Below, piece by piece: positions 26,176-35,978 of a stretch of DNA of 64,000 nt. Both the position numbers and the translations under genes were made by a program. The stretch covers positions 558,001-622,000 of the forward strand of contig NZ_CP040749.1 of NCBI RefSeq assembly GCF_006065315.1, in the 5' to 3' direction. Numbering within the stretch: position 1 is the stretch's first letter; the number at the start of each line of letters is the position of its first letter. The notes under the pieces are model-generated. The model saw only the letters and a list, made by a program, of their open reading frames with translations. It searched no databases and was not told the DNA's origin. The DNA comes from Aureibaculum algae (lineage in GTDB: Bacteria; Bacteroidota; Bacteroidia; Flavobacteriales; Flavobacteriaceae).

Positions 26176-27858
26176 ATGAAAATTCAAAAAAATAAAATAG
26201 GTAGAGTTTTAGATCATATAATCATTGCATTTCTATTATGCAATAATCTACAAGCTCAAAAAAATATAAATGCAGAAAAATCGGTCTATTTTGAACCAAC
26301 TTGGGAGTCTCTTTCGCAATACGAATCTCCCGAGTGGTTTCGAGATGCAAAGTTCGGAATATGGGCGCATTGGGGTGCTCAATGCGAGCCAGAGGCAGAC
26401 GATTGGTACGCGCGTAATATGTATATCGAGAAAACAGCAGGTTACCGTTTTTCTGATAGTACAGGGAGTGTTGGGACCGAAACAAATAGACAATATCGTT
26501 ATCACTTAGACCACTATGGGCATCCCTCTGAATTTGGTTTTAAAGATGTAATTAATGAGTGGAAGGCAGAAAACTTTAATGCCGATTCGCTACTAACACT
26601 TTATAAGGACTGCGGAGCTCGTTATTTTATGGCCATGGCCAATCATCACGATAATTTCGACAATTACAACTCGAAATATCAGCCTTGGAACTCTGTAAAT
26701 ATGGGACCAAAGAAAGACCTTATTGGCGAATGGTCCAAAGCTGCCCGTAAACTCGATTTGCGTTTTGGTGTAAGTGTACATTCGGCGCATGCATGGGCGT
26801 GGTACGAAACAGCCCAGGGTGCTGATACAGAAGGTCCGTATAAAGGTATTCCTTACGATGGGAAATTAACAAAAGCCGATGGGAAAGGAAAATGGTGGGA
26901 AGGTTACGATCCGCAAGATTTGTACGCACAAAACCACAAACCGAATCCGAGTAACATTGTAGAATGGAGCTGGGATCCTAATTTAGGCGTTGCTACGCCC
27001 GATTCAGCCTATATCGCAAAATACATAAACAGAGTGAAACAACTATGGGATGATTATAAACCTGACCAAATTTACTTCGATGACTTTATTCTTCCTTTTT
27101 ACGAAATAGACCAAACCATAGGTCTAGAACTAGCTTCCCACTTTTACAATACAAATACACAGTGGAATGGAAAAAACGAAGCTGTAATGAATACCAAAAT
27201 GTTGAATGAAGAACAACGTGATGCCATTATGCTCGATATTGAAAAAAGCAATGCACCCGATATATTACCTGATGCATGGCAAACGGACGAATGTATTGGC
27301 ACATGGCATTATAACAGACAAATGTATTATCATCATAGGTACAAGCAGGCGTCAGAAATAATTCCAATGCTTGCCGATATTGTAAGTAAAAACGGGAATC
27401 TTATGCTTAACCTTCCTCTTAGAGGTGATGGTACTTTAGACTCCGATGAACTGAAAATTATTAAAGAAATTGGTGCTTGGTTAAAAATTAATGGGGAAGC
27501 AATTTATGCAACCCGCCCTTGGAAAATAAGTGGTGAAGGTCCTTCTACAAAAAAAGCACCACGTCATCAAACTTTTGGTAGTAGCAAAACTGAATACAGT
27601 AGTCAAGATATGCGTTTTACACGTTCAAAAAATAACAAAACACTATATGCCATAGTATTTGTCTGGCCTGAAGATAAAAAAGTGACAATTAAATCACTTG
27701 GAATAAAAGCTTCTACAGCAGAGATGATAACAGCCGTTTCTCTTATCGGGTACAAAGGTAAAGTTGAATGGAAAATTGATAACGAAGGCTTACAAGTTGA
27801 ATTGCCTGAACAAGCTCCATCTGATCATGGATTTGCCCTAAAAATAAGTAAAAAGTAG
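26176..27858 (+). CDS. secreted GH29 alpha-L-fucosidase (or alpha-L-galactosidase), first copy
   Basis: A 560-residue GH29 enzyme: N-terminal signal (IIIAFLLCNNLQAQ), the family opening PEWFRDAKFGIWAHWGAQ, FMAMANHHDNFDNY, RFGVSVHSAHAW, and the nucleophile region PDQIYFDDFILPF with the catalytic Asp, then a C-terminal beta domain. GH29 enzymes remove alpha-L-fucose by a retaining mechanism; some in algal PULs act on L-galactose instead. Closest in the window to the third copy at 30050. First gene of the cluster, divergent from the HTCS. Confidence 0.92.
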   Translation: MKIQKNKIGRVLDHIIIAFLLCNNLQAQKNINAEKSVYFEPTWESLSQYESPEWFRDAKFGIWAHWGAQCEPEADDWYARNMYIEKTAGYRFSDSTGSVGTETNRQYRYHLDHYGHPSEFGFKDVINEWKAENFNADSLLTLYKDCGARYFMAMANHHDNFDNYNSKYQPWNSVNMGPKKDLIGEWSKAARKLDLRFGVSVHSAHAWAWYETAQGADTEGPYKGIPYDGKLTKADGKGKWWEGYDPQDLYAQNHKPNPSNIVEWSWDPNLGVATPDSAYIAKYINRVKQLWDDYKPDQIYFDDFILPFYEIDQTIGLELASHFYNTNTQWNGKNEAVMNTKMLNEEQRDAIMLDIEKSNAPDILPDAWQTDECIGTWHYNRQMYYHHRYKQASEIIPMLADIVSKNGNLMLNLPLRGDGTLDSDELKIIKEIGAWLKINGEAIYATRPWKISGEGPSTKKAPRHQTFGSSKTEYSSQDMRFTRSKNNKTLYAIVFVWPEDKKVTIKSLGIKASTAEMITAVSLIGYKGKVEWKIDNEGLQVELPEQAPSDHGFALKISKK

Positions 27859-27966
27859 TTGTGGATTAAATACAGCTTAGTTATGAAGAATCCTTCTATT
27901 TTTAATCTATTTGCAACAACAAATCGCATTATATAACCAATAAAACACAGTAATAAATAAAAAATG
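27811..27966 (+). repeat. Imperfect repeat, unit 1 (GH29 tail plus intergenic)
   Basis: The last ~48 bp of the first GH29 gene and the ~105 bp after it are repeated imperfectly at 31876-32021. Both units end at the start codon of a secreted-protein frame (27964 and 32019), which implies past unequal recombination in the cluster. Confidence 0.7.
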
Positions 27967-28077
27967 AAAACTATAAAACTTCTTATTGTATTGAGTCTGG
28001 CTTGTATTCATCCATTAATAAAGTTAAGCCCCCAAAAACCCAACCATTTCCACGCGACCAAAATAGATGGATTGTGA
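27964..28077 (+). pseudogene. Vestigial secreted-protein 5' end (signal peptide only)
   Basis: A 37-codon frame MKTIKLLIVLSLACIHPLIK... begins like an export signal at the position where the repeat unit at 32019 starts the sulfatase gene, then runs into a stop without any enzyme domain. The rest of 28078-28318 is AT-rich non-coding sequence ahead of the second GH29 gene. Confidence 0.5.
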
Positions 28078-28318
28078 TTGGAGAGAATACGTAGTTACTA
28101 AAACTAAAAAACTTAAAACTGTGATTTTAAAAATATTCATTTGCAATTATGGATTTCATTAATATGAATCAAAAATAGCCACATTAAGCTAATCTTTTTT
28201 TAATGTTTGGTTTAAACTCTATATCATATGTTTTTTATTGCATTTTTAATCACAACTATGTTTTTTTTTATTTAGATATCTTTATATATTTATAAAGTTA
28301 ATAATTATAAGCACAAAA

Positions 28319-29839
28319 ATGACAAAACAATCATTCCTTTTAGTATTCGCATTTGTAGTATTTTTCATAAATCACAACACCCTATCTGCTCAAGAATTTA
28401 AGCCAGATTGGGAAAACTTAAAGCAACACAAAGCTGCCCCAGAATGGTTTGCGGATGCTAAATTAGGTATCTATTTTCATTGGGGAGTATACTCTGTTCC
28501 TGCCGAAGGAGGTGAATGGTATCCTCGTTGGATGTATGTGCCTAATAGAGTTGGTTGGGGAAGTGAAATTTATAAAAACCATAAAGCAAATTATGGTAAA
28601 AATTTTAATTACCACGATTTTATTCCCTTGTGGAAAGCTCCTCAATTCAGTGCAAAAGAATGGGTTGATATGTTTGAAGGTATGGGAGCAAAATTTATTG
28701 GTTCAATTGCTGAACATCACGATGGGTTTTCATTATGGGACAGTAAAGTAAATGAATGGAATTCGGTTGATATGGGACCAGGAATTAATATAGTAAAAGC
28801 TATTAATGATGAAACTAAAAAAAGAGGTTTAAAATTTATGGCTACTTTTCATCATGGGTTTAACAATGTGTTTTATCCAAAACAAGAAAATACTTTTTTA
28901 AGACCAGTTAGTAAGTATAATATAGTACAGGATTCTGTTGAAGTTCCTCAAGATGAGAAATACAGAAAATTGTATAGTAATATGGATTATGATGAGGCCA
29001 ATGATTTATGGTTGGCTAAATTAGATGAAGTTATTAACGAATTTTGTCCAGATTATATTTGGATGGATTTTGGGCAACGTTTTATAAAAGAATCGCACCG
29101 AAAACAGTTTTTAGCAAATTATTTTAACAAAGCAAAGGAACTTAATAAAGAGGTTGTTGTAAATACAAAAGGAACTTTTTTTCCTACTGAATTATCTGTA
29201 GTAAATGTTGAAAGAGCCACAATGGAAGATATTACTCCAGACGTATGGATAACCGATTTTATATTAGGAAGTGCATGGTGTTTCGATAAAAATAAACGTA
29301 CTGCAATTGACCCCAAAATAGCCATTAGAATGTTAGCTGAAGTTGTAAGTAAAAATGGGGTCATGTTACTTTCAGCAGGGCCTATGGCAGATGGAACAAT
29401 GCCTATGGAACAAATTGAAGCTATGAAAGGAATTGGTGCTTGGATGAAATTATATGGTGAATCCATTTATAACACAAGACCATTTGTTGCTTATGGTGAA
29501 GGTACCACGGTTTTAAAGCGTGACCCTAAGGACGTATGGAACGAATACGGTGCTATTAAAGAAGGATTAGGTGATTTAAATGCTGAAGATGTAAGATATA
29601 CACAAAATGGAAATATTGTATATGCCATACAACTTGGTTGGAATGATAAAAAATCACAACGCACATTAACAACGTTCTCAAATAAAGCAAAACATTTAAA
29701 AATTATAAAGGTTGAAGTTTTAGGAAGTATTGAAAAAATTAATTGGAAAAACACCAAATTAGGTTTAGTTGTAAATCAACCAAAAGACAAGCCAGCAGAA
29801 GCAGATGCAGCAATTGTTTATAAAATCACACTAAAATAA
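28319..29839 (+). CDS. secreted GH29 alpha-L-fucosidase family enzyme, second copy
   Basis: A 506-residue GH29 enzyme from a different branch than its neighbours. It has a signal peptide (SFLLVFAFVVFFINHNTLSAQ), PEWFADAKLGIYFHWGVYSVP, FIGSIAEHHDGFSLWDS, GLKFMATFHHGFNN and the nucleophile block PDYIWMDFGQRF with the catalytic Asp, then VVSKNGVMLLSAGPMADG and a C-terminal beta domain. The more canonical HHDGFSLWDS suggests a classical fucosidase, whereas the other two may have another specificity. Start ATG follows a 450-bp gap with a pseudogene remnant. Confidence 0.92.
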   Translation: MTKQSFLLVFAFVVFFINHNTLSAQEFKPDWENLKQHKAAPEWFADAKLGIYFHWGVYSVPAEGGEWYPRWMYVPNRVGWGSEIYKNHKANYGKNFNYHDFIPLWKAPQFSAKEWVDMFEGMGAKFIGSIAEHHDGFSLWDSKVNEWNSVDMGPGINIVKAINDETKKRGLKFMATFHHGFNNVFYPKQENTFLRPVSKYNIVQDSVEVPQDEKYRKLYSNMDYDEANDLWLAKLDEVINEFCPDYIWMDFGQRFIKESHRKQFLANYFNKAKELNKEVVVNTKGTFFPTELSVVNVERATMEDITPDVWITDFILGSAWCFDKNKRTAIDPKIAIRMLAEVVSKNGVMLLSAGPMADGTMPMEQIEAMKGIGAWMKLYGESIYNTRPFVAYGEGTTVLKRDPKDVWNEYGAIKEGLGDLNAEDVRYTQNGNIVYAIQLGWNDKKSQRTLTTFSNKAKHLKIIKVEVLGSIEKINWKNTKLGLVVNQPKDKPAEADAAIVYKITLK

Positions 29840-29891
29840 TTGAATAAAAGTAACTACAAATTCATCAAAAAAGTATTTCTTGAATTTGAAG

Positions 29892-30027
29892 GCGTGTATC
29901 AGGTAACAAATCTCTGCGGGTCAATGGAAAAACTTATTGGAAACTTGATAAAAAAACTTATCTTTTGAACTTACTTGACAAGGCATCAAGCGAACATGGT
30001 TTTGCATTAAAATTATCAAAGAATTAA
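29892..30027 (+). pseudogene. Remnant of a deleted GH29 gene (C-terminal tail)
   Basis: An open stretch just after the second GH29 gene encodes VNGKTYWKLD and ends SSEHGFALKLSKN-stop. This matches the C-terminus of the first GH29 protein (KVEWKID ... PSDHGFALKISKK). No start codon or catalytic domain precedes it, so it is the 3' end of a fourth GH29 gene lost by deletion. Confidence 0.75.
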
Positions 30028-30049
30028 AATAATAATTAAAAGAATTTAC

Positions 30050-31744
30050 ATGAAAGCATTAAGTCTATATTTTTTATTTATAATACTAATTTCGACAACT
30101 TTAAACTCTCAAAATGAGAATAAAATTGGAGAAATCGATTCAACAAACAGTAACTGTCCTCCCTTGAATCTTGCACCAATTGCAGATGGTCCTTTCGAGG
30201 CAAATTGGGAGTCGCTTAAAAGTTATGAAACACCGGAATGGTTCCGCGATGTTAAATTTGGCATTTGGGCACATTGGGGACCACAAAGTGAACCTGAAGT
30301 AGCAGATTGGTATGCTCGTGGAATGTATGAACCAAATAAAAAATATATGCCATATGATTCTTCAATGTATCTGCCACATATTGATAGATATGGTCATCCT
30401 TCCGAATTTGGTTTTAAAGACGTTATAAATCTTTGGAAAGCTGCAAAGTTCGATCCGGATCAATTGCTAGGGTTCTATAAAGAGTGTGGAGCAAAATATT
30501 TCATGGCATTGGCCAATCATCATGAAAATTTTGATAATTACGATTCTAAATTTCAACCTTGGAACTCTGTTAATATGGGACCCAAGAAAGATTTGATTGG
30601 TATGTGGAGTGCTGCAGCACGCAAGCATGATCTGCGTTTTGGTGTGAGTGTGCATGCCTCTCATGCATGGACATGGTATGAACCGGCACAGGGTGCTGAC
30701 AGTTCTGGTCCGTATGCTGGGGTGCCATACGATGGAAATATGACCAAGGAAGATGGCAAAGGTCTTTGGTGGGAAGGGTATGACCCACAGGATTTGTATG
30801 CGCAAAACCATGAACTAAGCATTGTAAAAAAGAAAATATACGAGATATGGGAATGGAATGTGCCAAATTGCAATATTCCTGACGCTGCATATTTGGATAA
30901 GTTTTATAACCGAACCAAGCAACTTTGGGACGACTATAATCCTGATCTGATTTATTTTGATGATCACGTTTTACCTTTTCATGGTCTTACAGATGAGATC
31001 GGGTTAAATCTTGCTGCACACTTTTATAATTCCAGCATAAAGCTAAATGGCAGTAACGAGGCTGTAATGAATACAAAAAAGCTAAATGAGGAGCAACGTA
31101 AAGCGTTGGGTTATGATATCGAACGAGGTAAAGCCACGGACATATTGCCGTTTGTATGGCAAACAGATACATGTTTAGGAAACTGGCATTATTCTCCCTG
31201 TCATTTTATTAATAAAACATATAAATCTTCTACCCAGGTGATACACATGCTTGCAGATATAGTAAGTAAAAATGGGAATCTAATGCTTAGTGTTCCATTA
31301 CAAAGAGATGGCACACCTGATTCAGAAGAAATAAGAATCATGAAAGAGATTGGTGTGTGGTTAAAAGTTAATGGAGAAGCAATCTATTCAACTCGTCCAT
31401 GGAAAACTTTTGGGGAAGGCCCAGCCCCCGTAAAGAAGAAAATTGGAAATTCATTTAATGATCGGGAAAAGACTTTTTTTACTGCAAAAAACATCAGATT
31501 TACCCAGTCGAAGGATGGACAGGTTGTTTACGCAATTTGTTTGGGTACTCCTGAAAATACCGTACGTATTTCTGCACTTGGCGCCAATGCAAAATACACG
31601 CAGCAGACCATAAAATCTGTTCAATTAATTGGGAGTTCCGAAAAAATTAGTTGGAAGCAACAAGATGATGCTTTGGTAATCAATCTATCTAAGAAAATAG
31701 CAGAGACTCAGGCTACTAGTTTTAAAATAACCTTTAACAAATAA
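30050..31744 (+). CDS. secreted GH29 alpha-L-fucosidase (or alpha-L-galactosidase), third copy
   Basis: A 564-residue paralogue of the first GH29 gene: signal peptide (LSLYFLFIILISTTLNSQ), PEWFRDVKFGIWAHWGPQ, FMALANHHENFDNY, RFGVSVHASHAWTWYE, WWEGYDPQDLYAQNHE, and PDLIYFDDHVLPFHG with the nucleophile Asp. The conserved GYDPQDLYAQNH of copies one and three is absent from copy two, so these two probably share a specificity. It starts 22 bp after the GH29 remnant. Confidence 0.92.
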   Translation: MKALSLYFLFIILISTTLNSQNENKIGEIDSTNSNCPPLNLAPIADGPFEANWESLKSYETPEWFRDVKFGIWAHWGPQSEPEVADWYARGMYEPNKKYMPYDSSMYLPHIDRYGHPSEFGFKDVINLWKAAKFDPDQLLGFYKECGAKYFMALANHHENFDNYDSKFQPWNSVNMGPKKDLIGMWSAAARKHDLRFGVSVHASHAWTWYEPAQGADSSGPYAGVPYDGNMTKEDGKGLWWEGYDPQDLYAQNHELSIVKKKIYEIWEWNVPNCNIPDAAYLDKFYNRTKQLWDDYNPDLIYFDDHVLPFHGLTDEIGLNLAAHFYNSSIKLNGSNEAVMNTKKLNEEQRKALGYDIERGKATDILPFVWQTDTCLGNWHYSPCHFINKTYKSSTQVIHMLADIVSKNGNLMLSVPLQRDGTPDSEEIRIMKEIGVWLKVNGEAIYSTRPWKTFGEGPAPVKKKIGNSFNDREKTFFTAKNIRFTQSKDGQVVYAICLGTPENTVRISALGANAKYTQQTIKSVQLIGSSEKISWKQQDDALVINLSKKIAETQATSFKITFNK

Positions 31745-31807
31745 ACGAAGAAGATTTAGTTTTCGAAAGTTAAGAAATGAAATCTTGTAAAATTTAAAAT
31801 TGTGTAT

Positions 31808-31924
31808 ATGAAAACTATATATCTTTTAGCTCTTCCTTTTTTCCTTAATTTAGGAATGATTTGTACAGCTCAACCTCCAGCTCCATCCGATCATGGATTT
31901 GCCTTAAAAATAAGTAAAAAGTAG
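31808..31924 (+). pseudogene. Deletion scar: signal peptide fused to a GH29 tail
   Basis: A 38-codon frame reads MKTIYLLALPFFLNLGMI..., a complete signal peptide ending CTAQ, then joins PPAPSDHGFALKISKK, the exact C-terminal residues of the first GH29 protein. The enzyme body is missing. An in-frame internal deletion or recombination between GH genes explains it. Confidence 0.8.
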
Positions 31925-32021
31925 TTGTAGTTTAATTATAGCATAGTTATGAAAACTCTTCTGTTTTAATATATTTAAACGAACAATAAATTGCATTTAT
32001 AACGAATAAAACACAACAATG
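31876..32021 (+). repeat. Imperfect repeat, unit 2 (partner of 27811-27966)
   Basis: It shares the GH29 tail codons and the following intergenic AT-rich sequence with 27811-27966 and ends at the start codon of the sulfatase gene. Confidence 0.7.
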
Positions 32022-33497
32022 ACGAAAAGGAAAATTTGGAATGTATCAATTTTCATATACTTGGTGGCTTTTTTGATTTCTTGTGAAAGTGAGACAAAAT
32101 CCCCCAATATATTATTTATATCCATTGATGATCTCCGCACTGAACTGGGTTGCTACGGAAATAAAATAATGAAAACACCCAGCATTGATAAGGTAGCATC
32201 GGAAGGTGTTCTTTTTACAAATCATTATGTGCAAGTCCCTACCTGCGGGGCATCGCGTCAATGCCTACTCACTGGTATGCGGCCAAGAACCATCAATCAA
32301 CTTAGCAATAATGTAACTGAAGTAGAAACTTCGAATAAACCCAAAGGTATTCTTCCTGAAACATTTATTCATCAATTAAAACGTAATGGTTATCATACCG
32401 TAGGTATTGGTAAAATAAGTCATTCAGCTGATGGTCTTATTTATAGTTACAATGAACAACCATCAAATAAAAGAGAGCTTCCTTATAGTTGGAGCGAGTT
32501 AGTTTTTGATAGTGGTAAATGGAAAACGGGGTGGAATGCCTTTTTTGGCTACGCAAATGGCGAAAATAGACAAAGCTTAAATAGACAAGTAAAACCATAT
32601 GAAGCTGACGATGTAGAAGATACTGGTTATGTGGATGGATTAACTACTCAATTAGCTATTACTAAATTACGTGAACTAAAAAACAATGATAAACCGTTTT
32701 TCTTAGGTGTTGGGTATTTTAAGCCACATTTGCCATTTAATTGCCCTAAAAAATATTGGGATATATATGATACAGATTCTCTTTTTATTTCGCCAAATCC
32801 ATACATGCCAACAAATGTAAATCAAGCCAGTTTACACAGAAGTGCAGAACTAAACAACTATCAACTGACTGACGAGCTTGCAAATTTGAAGCATCCTGTT
32901 TCTGATAAATATGCAAAAAAACTTAGAAACGGCTACTATGCATGTGTCAGTTACATCGACCAGCAAGTTGGGCTACTCATCAACGAACTAGAGGCTCTTA
33001 GTCTAGACCAAAATACTATTGTAATAATTTGGGGGGATAATGGCTGGCACTTAGGCGATCAACAGGTTTGGGGTAAACACACGCTTTTCGACAATGCTTT
33101 AAAAACAGCTCTAATTATAAAAATCCCTGGCAAAAAAAACTCTGGAGAAATTGAAAAATCCGTCGTTGAAACAGTTGATATTTATCCAAGTCTTTTAGAA
33201 CTATGTAAAGTTGATGCTCCAGATTCATTAGATGGTAAAAGTTTTGTAAACGTACTCTTAGGAAAACAAGACAGTCATAATAATGTGGCTTATAGCTATT
33301 TTAATAATGGTATCACCTTAAGAACTGACCGATATAGACTCACTAAGTATTATAGAAATGAAGAACCTACTATTGAATTATATGACCATGAAAGTGATCC
33401 ATACGAATCAATAAATATAGCTATTATGAAACCTGAAATAGTAGATCGCCTAATGCCTTTGTTAGAAAAAGGTAATACTGGGCTATATGAACAATAA
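32019..33497 (+). CDS. S1-family sulfatase (iduronate-2-sulfatase-like), lipoprotein
   Basis: A 492-residue sulfatase. The N-terminus has a lipobox-like LISC (residues ~19-22). Metal-binding NILFISIDDLRTELGCYGN is followed by the active-site motif VPTCGASRQCLLTGMRP, in which the Cys would be oxidised to formylglycine; the motif is C-x-A-x-R instead of the usual C-x-P-x-R. GIGKISH and WGDNGWHLGDQQVWGKHT complete the site. It would remove sulfate esters from the polysaccharide before or during glycosidase action. It needs a formylglycine-generating or anSME partner, not in this window. Confidence 0.92.
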   Translation: MTKRKIWNVSIFIYLVAFLISCESETKSPNILFISIDDLRTELGCYGNKIMKTPSIDKVASEGVLFTNHYVQVPTCGASRQCLLTGMRPRTINQLSNNVTEVETSNKPKGILPETFIHQLKRNGYHTVGIGKISHSADGLIYSYNEQPSNKRELPYSWSELVFDSGKWKTGWNAFFGYANGENRQSLNRQVKPYEADDVEDTGYVDGLTTQLAITKLRELKNNDKPFFLGVGYFKPHLPFNCPKKYWDIYDTDSLFISPNPYMPTNVNQASLHRSAELNNYQLTDELANLKHPVSDKYAKKLRNGYYACVSYIDQQVGLLINELEALSLDQNTIVIIWGDNGWHLGDQQVWGKHTLFDNALKTALIIKIPGKKNSGEIEKSVVETVDIYPSLLELCKVDAPDSLDGKSFVNVLLGKQDSHNNVAYSYFNNGITLRTDRYRLTKYYRNEEPTIELYDHESDPYESINIAIMKPEIVDRLMPLLEKGNTGLYEQ

Positions 33498-33533
33498 ATA
33501 AAGCATTTAGTTTTAATACTCAATTAATAAAAA

Positions 33534-33860
33534 ATGAAGATATCAAGCTATTACATTAATTCTTTTAAAATCGCGTTAATAACTATCTCACTGCTAATAG
33601 GTGTGGGCAAGACCTATGCGAAGGATTACACATTATTCAATGCCGGCTGGCAATTTGCATTAGGTCCAACAACAGAATCAGGCCAAAAAGCAGACTATCC
33701 TGATTCAGAAAAAATCACAAAAGAATATACTACTGTAACCTTACCACATAACTGGACCGACAAGCCTGTGGAGCGTATGGATAAGGACGATCGTATAAAT
33801 AAAGAATACTATAAGGCAGTGGATTATCAGTCCAGAACCGACTATAGCTACGAAAAATAA
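33534..33860 (+). pseudogene. Chimeric GH2 remnant: GH2 N-terminus joined to a GH117-like C-terminus
   Basis: A 108-residue frame. The first ~80 residues are a signal peptide plus the typical GH2 opening (YTLFNAGWQFALG, VTLPHNWTD). The last ~25 (YYKAVDYQSRTDYSYEK) resemble the end of the propeller enzyme at 35979 (YDKIVEYQKREDYQYDK) instead of GH2. No catalytic domain remains. It is most simply the scar of a deletion joining two neighbouring genes. Confidence 0.65.
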
Positions 33861-33901
33861 TCTTTTCTTCACACAAATCTTCACACAAACAAATTATTCA
33901 A

Positions 33902-35947
33902 ATGAACATACGACATTTAGTTACCTCCATCATTTTAATGAGTACGATGGTTCTTCAAGCACAACTTCAGTTTGTAAAAGAACGAGAACATATAAACCTC
34001 ACCGATTGGGTATTTAACAAAGGCATTGTTTACAATGCTCAAAAAGCCGATTTTAATACCTCTGCCTGGGGAAAAGTAAAAGTTCCGCATACTTACTCAA
34101 TGGATGCCATTGAGGAAGTCGGTTATTTTCGTGGTCAAGCTTGTTATAGAACCATAGTTCATGTACCCGAATCGATGAAAGATGAGCGTGTTTTTATTCG
34201 TTTCGAAGGCGTAGGGCAAGAAGCACAAGTTTTTGTAAACGAAAAGGAAGTTGGGAATCATATGGGTGGTTATTCAGCTTTTTGTTACGAGATAACTGAT
34301 GTAATAAAAATAAATGAAGAAAACTTAATAGTTGTTAAGGTTAGCAATGCCCCAAACTTTAAACGTATCCCGGTAGACGATGCTTTGTTCAATCATTATG
34401 GTGGAATTTACCGTCCTGTTCAAATTTTTTCGACACCTAAAAGCAATATTTCTCCAACGTTTCATGCTTCGTCAGGTGTATTTGTGGAGTTAAAAGAAAT
34501 TAATAAAGATGTTGCCAAAATTAAAGTGCGTACCCACATTTCAAGCACTGTTGATGTTAAGACAGCCCAATTGATGTATAAGATTATCGATGCAAACAAG
34601 AATACTGTAGCTGAACTTGTAAAGCCTCTAAACGATTTGAATGGCAATTTAATAATAACTGAAACTTTTGAGATTAACAATCCTGTTTTGTGGAATGGTC
34701 GTAAAAACCCTCATTTATATAGTATTGAGATTCTATTTTCTGTTGGTGATACTACTGATAAAGTGGTACAAAAATTTGGCTTAAAAACCTATGAAGTAGA
34801 TGCTGCTAAAGGCTTTTTTTTAAATAAAGAACCTTATAGACTTAATGGTGTATGCATGCATCAGGAATGGAAACAATCTGGACCGGCATTATTGCTTGAG
34901 CAACACCAAAAAGATATGGATATGGTAGATGAAATTGGTGCTACCTCCCTACGTTTATCGCATTATCAGCATTCATCTATTACTTACCAATTGGCCGATG
35001 AAATAGGCTTATTGGTTTGGGCAGAAATTCCATTTGTACACGATTATAGTGGGAGAGAAGGTGCTAATGCAAAGCAGCAGCTTACCGAGCTAATTATACA
35101 AAATTATAACCACCCTAGTATATTTGTGTGGGGCTTATGGAACGAAGTAAGAGCCTACGATAGTACTGATGAACCTTGTGTAACACTTACTAAAGAATTA
35201 AATAAATTAGCCCATGAATTAGATGCAACTCGTTTAACAACCTCCGCGAGTGACCGTGGTATGGAATCGAACATGGGTAATATAAGCGACCTGCAAGCAT
35301 GGAATAAATATTATGGCTGGTACTATGGCGAATACCAAGATATGGGAACCTGGTTAGACGATGCAAGGAAAGATTATCCGCATATTGCTTTAGGAATTAG
35401 TGAATACGGTATTGGTGGTAATATTTATCAGCAAGATGTTACAAAGTTGGAGAAGCCTAGTGGAAACTATTTTCCAGAGCCAGAACAGAATACTTACCAC
35501 GAGATTAGCTGGAAAATCATACAGGATCGACCTTTTATATGGAGTACATTCATCTGGAACATGTTTGACTTTTCGGTTGCCGGTTGGAACCGAGGTGGAA
35601 TACCAAATATGAATCACAAAGGATTGGTAACCTTCGATCGAGAAGTAAAAAAGGATGTATTTTATTTTTATAAAGCGCAATGGAATCAAAATGAACCAAC
35701 GCTATACATAACAAGCCGTAGACATGTTAACCGAACCTATAAATTAACTCCAATAAAGGTATATTCCAACTGTGAGGAAGTTACGCTTACAGTAAATGGT
35801 AAAAAAGTGAGTAAAATACAAAAGCCCGAATATCATATTTTTAGTTGGGAGGATATTGAGCTGCAACCCGGCAAAAATACGATTATGGTATCAGGACAAT
35901 GGAGAGGCAAGAAACAGTCGGACACTTGCGAATGGATATTTGAATAA
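33902..35947 (+). CDS. secreted GH2 beta-galactosidase-like enzyme
   Basis: A 681-residue GH2 enzyme with a signal peptide (TSIILMSTMVLQAQ), an N-terminal jelly-roll (VKVPHTYSMDAI, RFEGVGQEAQVFVNEKEVG), an immunoglobulin-like domain and the TIM barrel. The acid/base Glu is in FVWGLWNEVR and the nucleophile in GISEYGIGG. C-terminal residues TLTVNGKKV are a further beta domain. In algal galactan clusters GH2 enzymes often act on beta-linked galactose; beta-glucuronidase is an alternative. It begins 41 bp after the chimeric remnant. Confidence 0.9.
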   Translation: MNIRHLVTSIILMSTMVLQAQLQFVKEREHINLTDWVFNKGIVYNAQKADFNTSAWGKVKVPHTYSMDAIEEVGYFRGQACYRTIVHVPESMKDERVFIRFEGVGQEAQVFVNEKEVGNHMGGYSAFCYEITDVIKINEENLIVVKVSNAPNFKRIPVDDALFNHYGGIYRPVQIFSTPKSNISPTFHASSGVFVELKEINKDVAKIKVRTHISSTVDVKTAQLMYKIIDANKNTVAELVKPLNDLNGNLIITETFEINNPVLWNGRKNPHLYSIEILFSVGDTTDKVVQKFGLKTYEVDAAKGFFLNKEPYRLNGVCMHQEWKQSGPALLLEQHQKDMDMVDEIGATSLRLSHYQHSSITYQLADEIGLLVWAEIPFVHDYSGREGANAKQQLTELIIQNYNHPSIFVWGLWNEVRAYDSTDEPCVTLTKELNKLAHELDATRLTTSASDRGMESNMGNISDLQAWNKYYGWYYGEYQDMGTWLDDARKDYPHIALGISEYGIGGNIYQQDVTKLEKPSGNYFPEPEQNTYHEISWKIIQDRPFIWSTFIWNMFDFSVAGWNRGGIPNMNHKGLVTFDREVKKDVFYFYKAQWNQNEPTLYITSRRHVNRTYKLTPIKVYSNCEEVTLTVNGKKVSKIQKPEYHIFSWEDIELQPGKNTIMVSGQWRGKKQSDTCEWIFE

Positions 35948-35978
35948 CTGAACAATATGATTTAATAAAAATAAACAA

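Noticed and set aside
26222..26929. Several frames antisense or out of frame within the GH29 genes
   Set aside because: Shadows of the conserved GH29 codons; similar ones appear in each paralogue.
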